This document shows positions 8,291 through 17,525 of a stretch of 64,000 bases of DNA, in pieces. The position numbers were made by a program, and so were the translations under genes. The stretch spans positions 1 through 64,000 of the forward strand of contig CAYXBA010000017.1 in the NCBI GenBank assembly GCA_964463135.1, in the 5' to 3' direction. The notes beneath the pieces were generated by a model, which did no database searches, was not told the origin of the DNA, and saw nothing but the letters and a program-made list of their open reading frames with translations. Numbering within the stretch: position 1 is the first letter of the stretch; each line of letters opens with the position of its first letter. This DNA comes from UBA6898 sp964463135 (GTDB lineage Bacteria; Nitrospirota; Thermodesulfovibrionia; Thermodesulfovibrionales; UBA6898).

Positions 8291-8979
8291 GCCTTCTCTA
8301 CTGCTGACTCCCGTTCTATCTTGCCGTCGCGCATTTCGACGATCCTGTCGATCAGAGCGGAGTCATACACAATGGGGTCGTGGCTGGCTATGATGATCGT
8401 CCGTCCTTCCCGGTGCAGGCCTGCCATGATCTCCATGAACTCTCCCGAGAGCTTGGTATCCAGATGGGCTGTCGGCTCGTCAGCAATGAGGATGGACGGG
8501 TTGTTGATCAAGGCGCGTGCGATGGCTACCCGCTGCGCTTCACCGCCTGAAAGCCACTCCGCCTTTGCTGCTGCTTTGGCTGCGAGATTGAACATGGCAA
8601 GCAGGCTCATCGCCCTGCCCTTCAGCGCACTGTACCGCTCCCCCTTCGGATAAGCCGGTATCATCACATTCTCGAGCGCTGTCATGCCGCGGATAAGGTT
8701 GAACTGCTGGAAGATAAAGCCAAAGGTTTCCCCGCGGACAGCCGTCAGAAAGCGTTCGGGAAGGCTCGTTATCTCGCGGGCATTGAGATGGATCCTGCCG
8801 GCAGTCGGCCGCGTCATACAGCCGACAATACTGAGCAGCGTGGTCTTGCCTGAGCCGCTCGGCCCTTTCAGGACCGTCACCTTCGATGCATCGATCGACA
8901 GACTCGCATCAGCTACCGCAACCTGTTCATTCGGCCTGCCCTGATTGAAAACCTTTCTTACCTTTTCAAGAACGATCAT
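8272..8979 (-). CDS. ABC transporter ATP-binding protein (LolD/MacB type)
   Basis: Cytoplasmic ATPase of a MacB/LolCDE-like (type VII) transporter, which moves substrates or lipoproteins mechanically at the periplasmic face. The Walker A is GPSGSGKTT, Q-loop IFQQFNLI, signature LSGGEAQRVAIARAL, Walker B ILIADEPTAHLD and H-loop ASHDP. Length 235 is standard. The last codons lie in a GGTAAAG repeat, so the native C-terminus is repeat-derived. The cognate permease is upstream at 9237-10367, separated by about 257 bp of repeat and a REP-like palindrome. Confidence 0.9.
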   Translation of the reverse strand: MIVLEKVRKVFNQGRPNEQVAVADASLSIDASKVTVLKGPSGSGKTTLLSIVGCMTRPTAGRIHLNAREITSLPERFLTAVRGETFGFIFQQFNLIRGMTALENVMIPAYPKGERYSALKGRAMSLLAMFNLAAKAAAKAEWLSGGEAQRVAIARALINNPSILIADEPTAHLDTKLSGEFMEIMAGLHREGRTIIIASHDPIVYDSALIDRIVEMRDGKIERESAVEKAGSGKG

Positions 8980-8987
8980 TGTTGGAA

Positions 8988-9240
8988 TTCCGTTATCCGT
9001 GATTCGTAATTCGAAATCAGTCTAGCCGTCACCTCAAAAACAAACTTATTGTTATCTTGTTTCTTTTTGTCATTCCCGTGCAGACGGGAATCCAGAGTTT
9101 GCAGGCTTTTCTGGATGCCGCTGCCTAAGGCACCTACTTCTGGCTTCGCGGGCATGACAGCCTTTTCAGAGAAATCATTTTTGAGATAGCTTCTCGTATG
9201 ATTACGCATATTGTTCCTTTAACGCCTTACGGCCCTTCAC
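8988..9240 (-). repeat. Inverted TTACG-family arrays flanking a REP-like palindrome
   Basis: On the minus strand the permease C-terminus and its 3' flank read GTGAAGGGCCGTAAGGCG (9196-9240), the downstream-type orientation. The 5' flank of the ATPase reads ATTACGAATCACGG (8990-9015), the upstream-type orientation. Between the two halves lies a separate palindrome (9069-9158), so the spacer looks like an inverted array carrying an inserted element. Confidence 0.65.
9069..9158. repeat. REP/MITE-like palindromic element
   Basis: The ends GTCATTCCCG and CGGGCATGAC are inverted repeats with one mismatch. Inside is a second hairpin TTCCCGT-gcag-ACGGGAA followed by TCCAG/CTGGA pairing. This layout matches the widespread intergenic GTCATTCCCG...CGGGAATGAC palindromes of bacteria. 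It is non-coding and could fold into a long mRNA hairpin between permease and ATPase. Confidence 0.65.
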
Positions 9241-10367
9241 GTTCTCATCACCGAATCAGGGTCCACAATGGCAGCCCGCCATGTAGGAATGATCGTAGCC
9301 GTGGTATAGGGGACCACCGTGAGGAAAAAAAGCGTGGCCACCTGGTATGCATTAATATGCGGCACAAGCCTGAACTGGGGATACAGCACTGCCCAGCCCT
9401 TGAGCACAGGCTCGAACAGGGCAGCAGAGCTGAGAAAGACGTGCAGATAGGCGAATATGATGCCTGCCAGGAACGAGGAGAGCGAGATGACCGTGCCTTC
9501 CCAGAACTTCATGAGAATAACGTCGGCCGTCTCCCATCCCGTTGCCTTGAGAATGCCGATCTCTTTTCTCTCTTCTGCGCTCAGACCGGACGCCTTGTCC
9601 CACGCAAAAATGATAAAGGCAAGCAGAGCGCCGGAGAAGATCACAAGCAGGATGCCGCCCCTCCAGTCAAAGATCGTGTCATAGGTCCTGATGATCTCTT
9701 CGCGTATGATGGGCCGCGTGTCCGGAAGCTGCTTCTTTATCTTATTTGCTATGGTAAGCACTTCCTGGGGATTGCCCACGGAAACGGCAAGATCGGTCAC
9801 TCTGTCCTTCGGAATGCCGAACAGATCCCTGAAGTCCTGCTCTGACATAAGCACCAGATCAGACGTTATCAGTTCCGATTCGGACGGCAATAACTCCCTG
9901 ATCCTGAAACTGACAAGCTTGCCGTCCATGCCGAAGAAGGGCATGATATTCCCCTCCTCAGTGACCGCAGCCCGTGAGACTCCCTGACCGATCGCTATCT
10001 CTCCCTGCTGATGGCTGAACCCGGGAGGCACCATCAGCGTGTAGTTTGCCCTGAAGAGCGGGTCATAGTAATATCCCCAGAGCCGTCCTTCCACCCCGTT
10101 CACCCCCGTGATCCTCTTTATCTTATCGACATATTTCAGGTCCATGAGATCATGCCTGCCGGCTACCATACGCTGCACAATGACCTCCGGAGCATTCTTA
10201 AGGATAATCATCGCCTCCTGCTTAATGGCATGGGTAAAGAACATGATCGAAGCAAGCACAAAGACCACGACCGTGTACACACAGACAAGGGCGGCATTCT
10301 TACCCTTTCTCCTCAGCAGGGAAGAAAGGGTAAAGTCCAGTATGTTCTTCTGTTTGTCTATCCACAT
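9237..10367 (-). CDS. FtsX/MacB-type ABC transporter permease
   Basis: 376-residue permease with TM1 at about 28-48 (VCVYTVVVFVLASIMFF) and a periplasmic domain at about 50-240. Three C-terminal TM helices carry the FtsX core, including GGILLVIFSGALLAFIIFAW, the conserved cytoplasmic SAEERKEIGILKATGWETADV, and a final LFFLTVVPYTTATIIPTW. The domain order is that of type VII permeases. The C-terminal residues DSVMRT run into the downstream repeat. It pairs with the ATPase at 8272-8979. The substrate is not evident. Confidence 0.85.
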   Translation of the reverse strand: MWIDKQKNILDFTLSSLLRRKGKNAALVCVYTVVVFVLASIMFFTHAIKQEAMIILKNAPEVIVQRMVAGRHDLMDLKYVDKIKRITGVNGVEGRLWGYYYDPLFRANYTLMVPPGFSHQQGEIAIGQGVSRAAVTEEGNIMPFFGMDGKLVSFRIRELLPSESELITSDLVLMSEQDFRDLFGIPKDRVTDLAVSVGNPQEVLTIANKIKKQLPDTRPIIREEIIRTYDTIFDWRGGILLVIFSGALLAFIIFAWDKASGLSAEERKEIGILKATGWETADVILMKFWEGTVISLSSFLAGIIFAYLHVFLSSAALFEPVLKGWAVLYPQFRLVPHINAYQVATLFFLTVVPYTTATIIPTWRAAIVDPDSVMRT

Positions 10368-10421
10368 ATCAAAAAAAGATATCCCTTTGCCTGTTCCATG
10401 CTTTGATCATTGGTCTTTTCA

Positions 10422-10733
10422 TCATTTCCTCACGATTTCCGGAACCGGCACAAGCGAACCTGAAGGGAAATGCTCAAAGGAAAACGGGTAATCCTGAAAA
10501 GCGGTGTTGCGGTCCGCCATGGAAGGATGGCGCGTATAACGGGCTTCCGTAAAGAGACAGAGGTCCGTAAGCTTGAGTGCAGAAACAAGCCGGCCCTCCT
10601 GTTCGAGGCGAGGGGCGGCTGCATTCCTTCCGGATGCAGCATGCACCATAAGCAACATGGCTATTGCCGCCTGCGCGGCAATAGCCATAATAAACACCGT
10701 AGATCTTCTCATTCCCTCTGCACGGCGCTGCAC
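10422..10733 (-). CDS. Small exported or membrane-anchored protein (hypothetical)
   Basis: 103 residues from a GTG; an internal ATG eight codons later (10712) is an equally plausible start and leaves a clean signal or anchor segment RRSTVFIMAIAAQAAIAMLLMVHA. The rest is soluble, with FTEARYTRHPSMADRNTAFQDYPFSFEHFPSGSLVP. It lies 54 bp upstream of the permease on the same strand, which suggests a transporter-associated periplasmic component. No family is recognised. Confidence 0.55.
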   Translation of the reverse strand: MQRRAEGMRRSTVFIMAIAAQAAIAMLLMVHAASGRNAAAPRLEQEGRLVSALKLTDLCLFTEARYTRHPSMADRNTAFQDYPFSFEHFPSGSLVPVPEIVRK

Positions 10734-10785
10734 GCGCCGCTCGTCTTGTTCAGAACATCAAGCCGGTTGAGCGGCAAGGCCCGCC

Positions 10786-12690
10786 TTAAGGACTCGTAAA
10801 GTTTACGTTCTTCACACTCTTATTGAAAAGGGTCACCGCCCTGCTGTCCGGGGTAAACGTATGTCCCGTTGTTGCTGTCTTATCAGGAACGACCGTATAG
10901 TTGCAGTTAGGAAGATCATCGACATGGTACCTTCCCTTAAGATCAGTGGTCACGATCCATCCAACATCACAGCCGGTTACCGTAACATCAATGCCGGACA
11001 ACATTATCTTCTTCTTGAACAGGGATTTGATATTGCCCTTGATCGAATAGGTCTTCACCACGAACTGAACTGCAATGTTCTTGTCAGATATGGTGACCTT
11101 TTTTGATGACGGGTTGAATGAAAAATTAAGTTTTGAGGGAGTTACCGTATAGGGCCCTGCAGGAAGTCCGGTGATCTGGAAGTTCCCGAGCTCGTCGGTC
11201 TCTGCTGTCGCTGATATCGGTCCGGTAACGGTAATGGTTACGCCCACAACAGGCAGACCACCCAGGGTCTTCACATTGCCATTGATCACGCGAAGCGGTG
11301 CTGTGAGCGAACCATTCAGGTCCAATCTCGGCTTTACGATAGGGTTTGCGGGGTCTCTCATATCGGTGATCGGGATGCCCGAGACAACCAGCCTGTTGAC
11401 GATAGCATCTGCCGATTCGCCAGGAAAGGCATTGTCACCCTTCAAAACAGCGATGGCGCCTGCAACATGCGGAGCAGCCATGGATGTCCCACCAAAGGTG
11501 AAACCGCCTGCTGTGATCATCGCGCCCGGTGCCAGGAGGGTCGTATAGTACGAGTTATTCGAAAAACAGGTTATCTGGTCTGGTGCGGTGGTTTCATCGA
11601 TGCAACTGCCCCAGTCAAGCCCGCCAAGATCAGCATCATAGACAGCACCGACAGATACAGCAGCCGGCACACAGGCAGGGGAGGAAGCACCGGCAGTAAG
11701 CCCGTCATTGCCTGACGCTACGGTCGAAAGAATACCGGCAGCACGAAGTTCAGCTACAGGCAAAGCCAGGACATCCCCCGGACAGGGCGTAGTCGAACCG
11801 AAATCGGGCACGCCCAAACTCATATTGATCGCCGTTATATTATAGACAGCCTTATTCTCAAGGACCCAGTCTATGGCCAAAAGGATGTCCGCATCATAGG
11901 CCACCCAGTCAGGGCCGTCAGCAGTAAATATGTCCAGGCCCAAGATATTGGTCCCAGGCGCAACACCTGATACGATAGCCGACACATTCGTGCCGTGGCC
12001 AACGTCATCTGTAGAAGCGTCATCAACCGCAAAATCATGAACACAGGCAACGCGGCATCCCGCGACCGGAGCCGGCAGAGACAGGCAGTCGCCCGGCACG
12101 CCGCAGGTACCGAAGTCCGCATGGCCATAGTTGACACCCGTATCGAGCACTGCCACAGCAGTGCCGGTGCCGATCTTACCCGCAGCTGCTGCAGCGGGCT
12201 GGTTGATCAGGGGAAGGCTCTCTGTAAGAAAGCGTTTCATCGCCCTGTTGGGGTATATGCCCTTTACACCAGGCTGTGCAGCCAGCTTCTGCAGCCCTGC
12301 CAGGGATTTCACTTTTAAGAACATGACCGGCAGCCGTTTATAGTCCTTCAGGGGTTCAACCTCCTGAGCAGTGAAAACACTGAGGGCCTCAGTCTTCATG
12401 GAGCGGTACACAGCAGCCTTGGCATTGACGATCTCGGCAGTATCGTGGCTCACACCCGCCGCTGTCCGCATACCTGAAGCCTTGGTGACGGCTGCTGTCT
12501 CATCGAGGACAACAATAAGATCCTGCAGTTCTCCCTTTGCAGCGCTGTCAATTATGGAGGCCTTGGCCACCTTGGAATCGCCGGGGAATGACGCCGCAGA
12601 CGACCACGTGATCATGCAGGTCAGAAATAATCCTGCAGCCAACAGAGAAAGTATTGCCCTGCTTAGAGGGTGTTTTTTTCCGTATCCCAT
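10786..12690 (-). CDS. Secreted subtilisin-like protease with two CarboxypepD_reg-like repeats
   Basis: S8 serine protease, 634 residues. A signal segment (about 12-34) is followed by an I9-type propeptide region (about 55-150). The catalytic domain has Asp183 (AVLDTGVNYGH), His232 (DVGHGTNV), oxyanion Asn328 (ASGNDG) and Ser403 (GGTSMAAPHVAGA). Two beta-sandwich carboxypeptidase-regulatory-like repeats follow (about 472-550 and 550-632; TDELGNFQITGLPAGPYTVTP pattern). Several Cys pairs (CGVPGDC, CRVAC) suggest disulfides and secretion. AAGGAGG precedes the ATG. It is a close paralogue of the next gene upstream and shares a divergent region with the EPS operon; a role in matrix or surface-protein processing is inference. 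Confidence 0.9.
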   Translation of the reverse strand: MGYGKKHPLSRAILSLLAAGLFLTCMITWSSAASFPGDSKVAKASIIDSAAKGELQDLIVVLDETAAVTKASGMRTAAGVSHDTAEIVNAKAAVYRSMKTEALSVFTAQEVEPLKDYKRLPVMFLKVKSLAGLQKLAAQPGVKGIYPNRAMKRFLTESLPLINQPAAAAAGKIGTGTAVAVLDTGVNYGHADFGTCGVPGDCLSLPAPVAGCRVACVHDFAVDDASTDDVGHGTNVSAIVSGVAPGTNILGLDIFTADGPDWVAYDADILLAIDWVLENKAVYNITAINMSLGVPDFGSTTPCPGDVLALPVAELRAAGILSTVASGNDGLTAGASSPACVPAAVSVGAVYDADLGGLDWGSCIDETTAPDQITCFSNNSYYTTLLAPGAMITAGGFTFGGTSMAAPHVAGAIAVLKGDNAFPGESADAIVNRLVVSGIPITDMRDPANPIVKPRLDLNGSLTAPLRVINGNVKTLGGLPVVGVTITVTGPISATAETDELGNFQITGLPAGPYTVTPSKLNFSFNPSSKKVTISDKNIAVQFVVKTYSIKGNIKSLFKKKIMLSGIDVTVTGCDVGWIVTTDLKGRYHVDDLPNCNYTVVPDKTATTGHTFTPDSRAVTLFNKSVKNVNFTSP

Positions 12691-12729
12691 GTATTGTCTC
12701 CTCCTTAAACATTAATCAATAGCTTTTAC

Positions 12730-12756
12730 ATTCTACCATAACTAAGGAAAATGCAA
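12730..12756 (-). promoter_or_regulatory. Possible promoter of the first subtilase gene
   Basis: On the minus strand TTGCAT (12751-12756) and TAGAAT (12730-12735) sit 15 bp apart, about 40 bp before the ATG. The short spacer makes this a weak call. The remaining 12757-12866 spacer shows no other feature. Confidence 0.3.
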
Positions 12757-12866
12757 TACTTTTTTGCTATGCAAGAACAGCGTATGCAGGGGGTTTCGGG
12801 CCAATACGATACCCGATGCATAATGAATGCGGAAAAAGCCGGAACTACCCGAAATAACAGTAAGGG

Positions 12867-15500
12867 TCAGGGGCTGATAAAGAAAATGCCGGACACATTC
12901 GTATTACTGACGGTCACCGACATGCTGCTCGGTGCAAATATATGACCGGACATATCGCTTGGCCTCACCGTATAGCTACAGTTCGGCATATTCGCTATCT
13001 TGAATTTTCCCTTGCTGTCTGTCACAGCAGCTGATGCAATATCACAACCGGTTATGGCCAGGGAAACACCTGACAGGGCTGCACCTGCCGCATTCTTGAC
13101 CGTCCCGGAGATGGTATAGGTAGTTACCTTGAAATCTGAGATAACATTTTTACTTTTCAGGCTGACGCTCTTTGTGACAGGCGAGAAGGAAAAGCTCAGT
13201 TTTTTCGGCGTAACCGTATAACTGCCCGGCACAAGCCCTCCAAACTCGTAATAACCTTGACTGTCGGTCACGGTCACTGCTGACGACGCACCGGAAAGGG
13301 TCATCGCCACACCAGGAAAGACCATCGGGCCTTTCTTCGCCCTGACATGCCCGGAAATGATAAATGCACGGACAAAGTTCAGATTATTCTGATTTGCCCC
13401 GCTGACAACAACATCCCTGGCCGCAGGGGAAAAACTGTACCCTGCGCGCGAAGCAGTAAGCCTGTAACTGCCATTAGTAAGGTCATCGAACGTAAAGGCC
13501 CCGTCGGTTCCGGTCGTCACAGAGGCAACAGCATCTCCGGCAAGGGTGACTGTCACCCCTGACAGGGGGGAACCGCCAACAGCAGCCGACACAATTCCGG
13601 AGATCGCATACGTAAGGACAGTAAAATTCAGCCCGGTCACGTTCGCACTGAGGTTCACTGACGCTGAAGACGGTGAGATGGTATAGCCCGTCTTGACCGG
13701 CGTCACCAGGTAATTGCCGGCAGGGAGATCGACAAACCGGTAGCTCCCTGAGCCATCCGTTACGACTGAGCCGGTCGTGGGCCCTCCTGAAAGAGTTACG
13801 GTTGCGCCGGCAACAGGCGTGCCTTTTGACGTCCTGAGCGTGCCGGAAATAGAATAGATCATGGCAGTAAAATTTACGCCTGATGCCGGGGCAGTAACGG
13901 TTCTTGCTGACGGACTGAATGCAACAGTTGTGCTGACAGGCTGAACCGTATAGTCGCCGCCCGCAAGATCAGTAAAGCTGTATGCACCGCCTGCATCAGT
14001 AACGGTGGTGGCTGTTTCAGCCCCGGAAAGGTTCATGGTAACACCTGCCAGCGGTTCTCCGGCCGGCTTTCGGACCAGCCCGGAGATGGTCTTGCTGACC
14101 GAAAAGACCAGATTGATACGGGGCGTCACAATGCCGTTTGAAGGGTCCGTCACCGGTACCCCTGTGCTGGCCAGCCTGCTGAGTGTGGCGTCAGGCGTAT
14201 CAGAAGGATAGGCATTGCTCCCTTTCATCACCGCAATGGCGCCTGCAACATGCGGGGCAGCCTGTGATGTCCCGCACATGGCCTCGGTCATGCCGGCAGA
14301 AAGGATCTCGCAGCCAGGCGCAAGAAAGGTCAAAAAATAGGCGCTGTTCGAAAAACAGGGTACAACGTCAGGCCCCGGAACATCATACGAACATGCCCAG
14401 CCGATCGAGGGGTCAGCAGAATCGTAAACCGCGCCGACCGATACAGCCCCCGGAACACAGGCAGGAGACGCTATGCCGTTATAATACCCGTCATTACCGG
14501 AAGCAACGGTCGAGAGAATACCGGCTGCTTTTGCTTCGGCAACAGGCACGACAAATGCGTCGTTGGTGCATGGAGACGTGAACACATCTCCGCCCAGGCT
14601 CATATTAAGGGCCACAATGTTATAGGCGCTCTTGTTCGCAATGACCCAGTTCATGGCGTCAATGATGTCCGAGTCAAATGCACTGAGAAAACCGCCTGAG
14701 CCCCTAAATATATCCAGAGCCACGATCCTCGTATCAGGAGCAACCCCCATGACAATACCGGCCACATTTGTCCCGTGTCCGTCATTGTCCGGATATCCGT
14801 CATCCGTGGTCGTAAAATCATGTGAACAGGCGACCCTGCAGCCGCTTGGGACCGCAGGCAGAGACAGGCAGTCACCCGGTGTGTTTACACCGGAACAGGT
14901 GCCAAAGGCTGTCCCATTGCCATAGAGGTTCCCGTTATAGTCCACACCTGAATCGAGAACGGCAACTGCCGTTCCTGCGCCGATATATCCGGACGCCTGC
15001 GCAACAGGCTGTTTAATAAGCGGAAGGCTTTCCGCAAGGAAAGGCCGCAACACCCTGTTTTTGTATATTCCCTTGACCCTGCTGTCAGCCGCCAGTTTCT
15101 TCAGACCATCGAGATTTTTCACGCTCACAAAAATAAGAGGCAGGTGGCTGTAGTCCTTCAGCGTCGCGACCTCAGCAGCCGGGATAGCACTGAAGAGCCC
15201 TGTCTTGAGGGTATGATAGAGCGCGGCCTTCTCCCTGACGATCTCCTCGGTGTCGAGACTCGCCCCTGATTGGGTCCGCAGGAAAGCAGCCCTTTTGGCA
15301 GCAGCGGACTGATCCAGAACAACAATTATATCCTCAGCCCCACCCTGTGAAAGACGGTCAACCAGCGTCTGGTCAACGATCTTCTCCCCTCCCGGGAATA
15401 CAAGTGCGTAAGAGACCGAATTCCATGCAGCCAGGAGCAGAATTCCCGCAGCAAAAGTCGTTAAGATTCGCAGGAAGGCAGGTTTACTCTTAACTGTCAT
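12867..15500 (-). CDS. Secreted subtilisin-like protease with five CarboxypepD_reg-like repeats
   Basis: 877-residue paralogue of the preceding protease with the same propeptide and catalytic layout: Asp183 (AVLDSGVDYNG), His242 (DNDGHGTNVAG), Asn336 (ASGNDG) and Ser412 (MCGTSQAAPHVAGA). The C-terminal half has five repeats of about 80 residues, each opening with xISGxVR/xxGxPLxGVTVTLSG and containing a TDxxGxYxFxDLxxGxYTVxP core. These are likely cell-surface or matrix-binding stalk domains. A signal peptide lies at about 10-32, and AGAGGTGA before the ATG is a good Shine-Dalgarno. Recent duplication is indicated by near-identical prodomain spacing. It is transcribed divergently from the EPS operon. 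Confidence 0.9.
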   Translation of the reverse strand: MTVKSKPAFLRILTTFAAGILLLAAWNSVSYALVFPGGEKIVDQTLVDRLSQGGAEDIIVVLDQSAAAKRAAFLRTQSGASLDTEEIVREKAALYHTLKTGLFSAIPAAEVATLKDYSHLPLIFVSVKNLDGLKKLAADSRVKGIYKNRVLRPFLAESLPLIKQPVAQASGYIGAGTAVAVLDSGVDYNGNLYGNGTAFGTCSGVNTPGDCLSLPAVPSGCRVACSHDFTTTDDGYPDNDGHGTNVAGIVMGVAPDTRIVALDIFRGSGGFLSAFDSDIIDAMNWVIANKSAYNIVALNMSLGGDVFTSPCTNDAFVVPVAEAKAAGILSTVASGNDGYYNGIASPACVPGAVSVGAVYDSADPSIGWACSYDVPGPDVVPCFSNSAYFLTFLAPGCEILSAGMTEAMCGTSQAAPHVAGAIAVMKGSNAYPSDTPDATLSRLASTGVPVTDPSNGIVTPRINLVFSVSKTISGLVRKPAGEPLAGVTMNLSGAETATTVTDAGGAYSFTDLAGGDYTVQPVSTTVAFSPSARTVTAPASGVNFTAMIYSISGTLRTSKGTPVAGATVTLSGGPTTGSVVTDGSGSYRFVDLPAGNYLVTPVKTGYTISPSSASVNLSANVTGLNFTVLTYAISGIVSAAVGGSPLSGVTVTLAGDAVASVTTGTDGAFTFDDLTNGSYRLTASRAGYSFSPAARDVVVSGANQNNLNFVRAFIISGHVRAKKGPMVFPGVAMTLSGASSAVTVTDSQGYYEFGGLVPGSYTVTPKKLSFSFSPVTKSVSLKSKNVISDFKVTTYTISGTVKNAAGAALSGVSLAITGCDIASAAVTDSKGKFKIANMPNCSYTVRPSDMSGHIFAPSSMSVTVSNTNVSGIFFISP

Positions 15501-15618
15501 GACGATCTTTCACCTCTTATAGAAAAGATAAAGCTTACCTTTTTATATATTTTACCATAAAAAGCTTGCTGGATAGACAAGAACTGAGACTGTCAGCTAA
15601 AAAAATTGCATAGGAAAG

Positions 15619-15647
15619 TTGACATAGCAGATTTTTTCGCTTATACT
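15619..15647 (+). promoter_or_regulatory. Sigma70 promoter of the EPS operon
   Basis: TTGACA (15619-15624), a 17-bp spacer and TATACT (15642-15647) match the consensus almost perfectly. The first gene's ATG lies 46 bp beyond the -10 box, leaving a short leader with its own CAGGGGAC ribosome site. The region is shared with the divergent subtilase gene. Confidence 0.8.
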
Positions 15648-15692
15648 TTGACCCATAACTATATAATTATTTTGAAAACAGGGGACAAAATA

Positions 15693-16472
15693 ATGATGGT
15701 ATTCAAAAACGTAGTCGCTCTTTTTCTCTTATTTGCATTTTCCTTTATTACCATAGCGCCTGTCTCTGCCCAGAGCATAGCTGTCCTTGGTGAGGTGAAG
15801 GCAAGTGGCAAGGTAGCCATAGAATCAACAGCCGGTCAGTGGATCTCTGCCCCTGCAACCTATCCACTCCTTCAGAATACCGGCATAAAGACCGCAGAGG
15901 GCAGCGCTGCACTTTACTTCAAGGACGGCTCGCGTGTTGACCTCTCGATGAACTCCCTTGCCGTGGTCGATGGCAGCGGAAGCCAATATGCAATACAGAT
16001 GTCCAGAGGGACCCTGGCCTTTAATATGGCCCCTGGGGCCTCCCTTTCGGTCATGACCGCTTCTGCCTCTGTTTCGGTGAACAAGAAGAACCCGCTGGTC
16101 CAGAAGGTGAGTATGGAAAAGTCAGGGCGCGTTCTCGGCGTCATCTCGTCCACAGACAAAGGCACAGAGGTCAGATGCATTTCCGGCCGTGTTGCCATTG
16201 ATGTCACTCCTGCCGAGACAAAACTGCTTTCCTCCGGTGAGAGCATCTTTGTTGACGCAGGCGGCAAATACAAGGTCTACAATACCCAGGCAATAGTCCC
16301 GGAAAAAGATGAGGGCGACGGGAAAAAAGGCGGAGCATACTGGCGCGGCGGCTCAGGCGAATGGCCTGGAGCATATATTGTAGGCGGGATATTCATAGCC
16401 ACTGCAGGCGTCATCTCCTTTGATGTCTGGAGGGGCCCTGAAGGTCATCTTGCAAGCCCTTGGGGTTTCTGA
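15693..16472 (+). CDS. FecR-domain exported protein
   Basis: After a signal peptide (FKNVVALFLLFAFSFITIAPVSA) the protein has a FecR-like fold: AVLGEVKASGKVAIES, LLQNTGIKTAEGSAALYFKDGSRVDLSMNSLAVV and LSSGESIFVDAGGKYKV. It closes with a Gly-rich segment and a C-terminal hydrophobic stretch (AYIVGGIFIATAGVISF) that could anchor it. Stand-alone FecR-domain proteins are common companions of polysaccharide export loci; their role there is unproven. The start is set at the ATG behind CAGGGGAC; an in-frame ATG at 15606 lies upstream of the promoter and is rejected. First gene of the EPS operon. Confidence 0.8.
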   Translation: MMVFKNVVALFLLFAFSFITIAPVSAQSIAVLGEVKASGKVAIESTAGQWISAPATYPLLQNTGIKTAEGSAALYFKDGSRVDLSMNSLAVVDGSGSQYAIQMSRGTLAFNMAPGASLSVMTASASVSVNKKNPLVQKVSMEKSGRVLGVISSTDKGTEVRCISGRVAIDVTPAETKLLSSGESIFVDAGGKYKVYNTQAIVPEKDEGDGKKGGAYWRGGSGEWPGAYIVGGIFIATAGVISFDVWRGPEGHLASPWGF

Positions 16473-16506
16473 TCATTACTTTTTTCTGTAGCAGTATCTG
16501 ACGATC

Positions 16507-17520
16507 ATGCAGACCATACGGCGTAGAGTTGCGTTCTTTTTTCTCTGTATTGTTTTTCTCGCCGGATGCGCCGGTTCCCCGGAAGTGAAGACCTCGTCTC
16601 CTGAAGACATGATTGCGTCTTCAAAAAAATCGGACAAGCTGAACGAAGCCCTTATGATGTCTGCAGTAACCCAGCAGACCCCTCTGGAAGACAGCTATGT
16701 GATAGGGCCGGAAGACCTCCTCGATATCGAGGCATACAATGTCGAGGAACTGAAAAAGACCGTCAGGGTCAATTCCCAGGGAGACATAGCCCTGCCCCTT
16801 GTCGGCATACTTACCATAAAGGGTCTCACCACTGCCGAGGCAGAACAGCTTATCGCTAAAAAGCTCGACAAATACGTGCAGGAGACCGTTGTAACGGTCT
16901 TTGTGAGGGAATACAAGAGCCAGAGGATATCGGTCATTGGTGCGGTCAAGAAGCCTTCGGTATTCGCCATTACCGGCCAAAGATATCTCCTCGATATGCT
17001 GATGATGGCTGACGGTCTTGCAGGAGAAGCCGGCGGCGTCTGCTATGTCATCCGGCCGACGCTCAAGACAAGCCCCAACAGCAAGGCAGAGACCATAGTC
17101 ATAGACCTTGATGAGCTCATCATGAAGGGCAATTTCAGCCTGAACATCCCGGTCTTTGCCGGCGACATCATCAACGTGCCGAAGGGCGGCATCTTCTTTG
17201 TCGACGGAGAGGTGAAGACGCCGGGCGTGTACACGATGAAAGGCAAGACAAGCATTGTCCAGGCCATTACCATGGCGCAGGGTGTCGCACCAAACGCGTC
17301 GACCGATGATGTACGGATCTTCCGGGACAACGGCAAAGGTGAACGCGAGATCATCGTGGTCGATTACGACTCGATCAAGAGCGGTACCCAGCCGGACATG
17401 ATGATCGCTGAAAATGATATAATCATCGTCGGCACCAGCGGCGCAAAAGCCTTCTTTAATAGCTTTGTGCGGACGATCAGAGGCGCGGTCAGCTTCGGCG
17501 GCATGAGTATGGGGTTCTAA
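16507..17520 (+). CDS. Wza-family outer-membrane polysaccharide export lipoprotein
   Basis: Forms the outer-membrane export channel for capsular or exopolysaccharide. The 337-residue product has a lipobox LAGC with Cys21, a Poly_export domain (about 58-135: YVIGPEDLLDIEAYNVEELKKTVRVNSQGDIALPLVGILTIKGLT), then two SLBB domains (about 140-220 and 222-310: GEVKTPGVYTMKGKTSIVQAITMAQG). The C-terminus is short, as in the EPS rather than E. coli Wza type. It sits 34 bp after the FecR gene and 5 bp before the tyrosine kinase, in the classical Wza-Wzc order. Confidence 0.92.
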   Translation: MQTIRRRVAFFFLCIVFLAGCAGSPEVKTSSPEDMIASSKKSDKLNEALMMSAVTQQTPLEDSYVIGPEDLLDIEAYNVEELKKTVRVNSQGDIALPLVGILTIKGLTTAEAEQLIAKKLDKYVQETVVTVFVREYKSQRISVIGAVKKPSVFAITGQRYLLDMLMMADGLAGEAGGVCYVIRPTLKTSPNSKAETIVIDLDELIMKGNFSLNIPVFAGDIINVPKGGIFFVDGEVKTPGVYTMKGKTSIVQAITMAQGVAPNASTDDVRIFRDNGKGEREIIVVDYDSIKSGTQPDMMIAENDIIIVGTSGAKAFFNSFVRTIRGAVSFGGMSMGF

Positions 17521-17525
17521 GAAAT

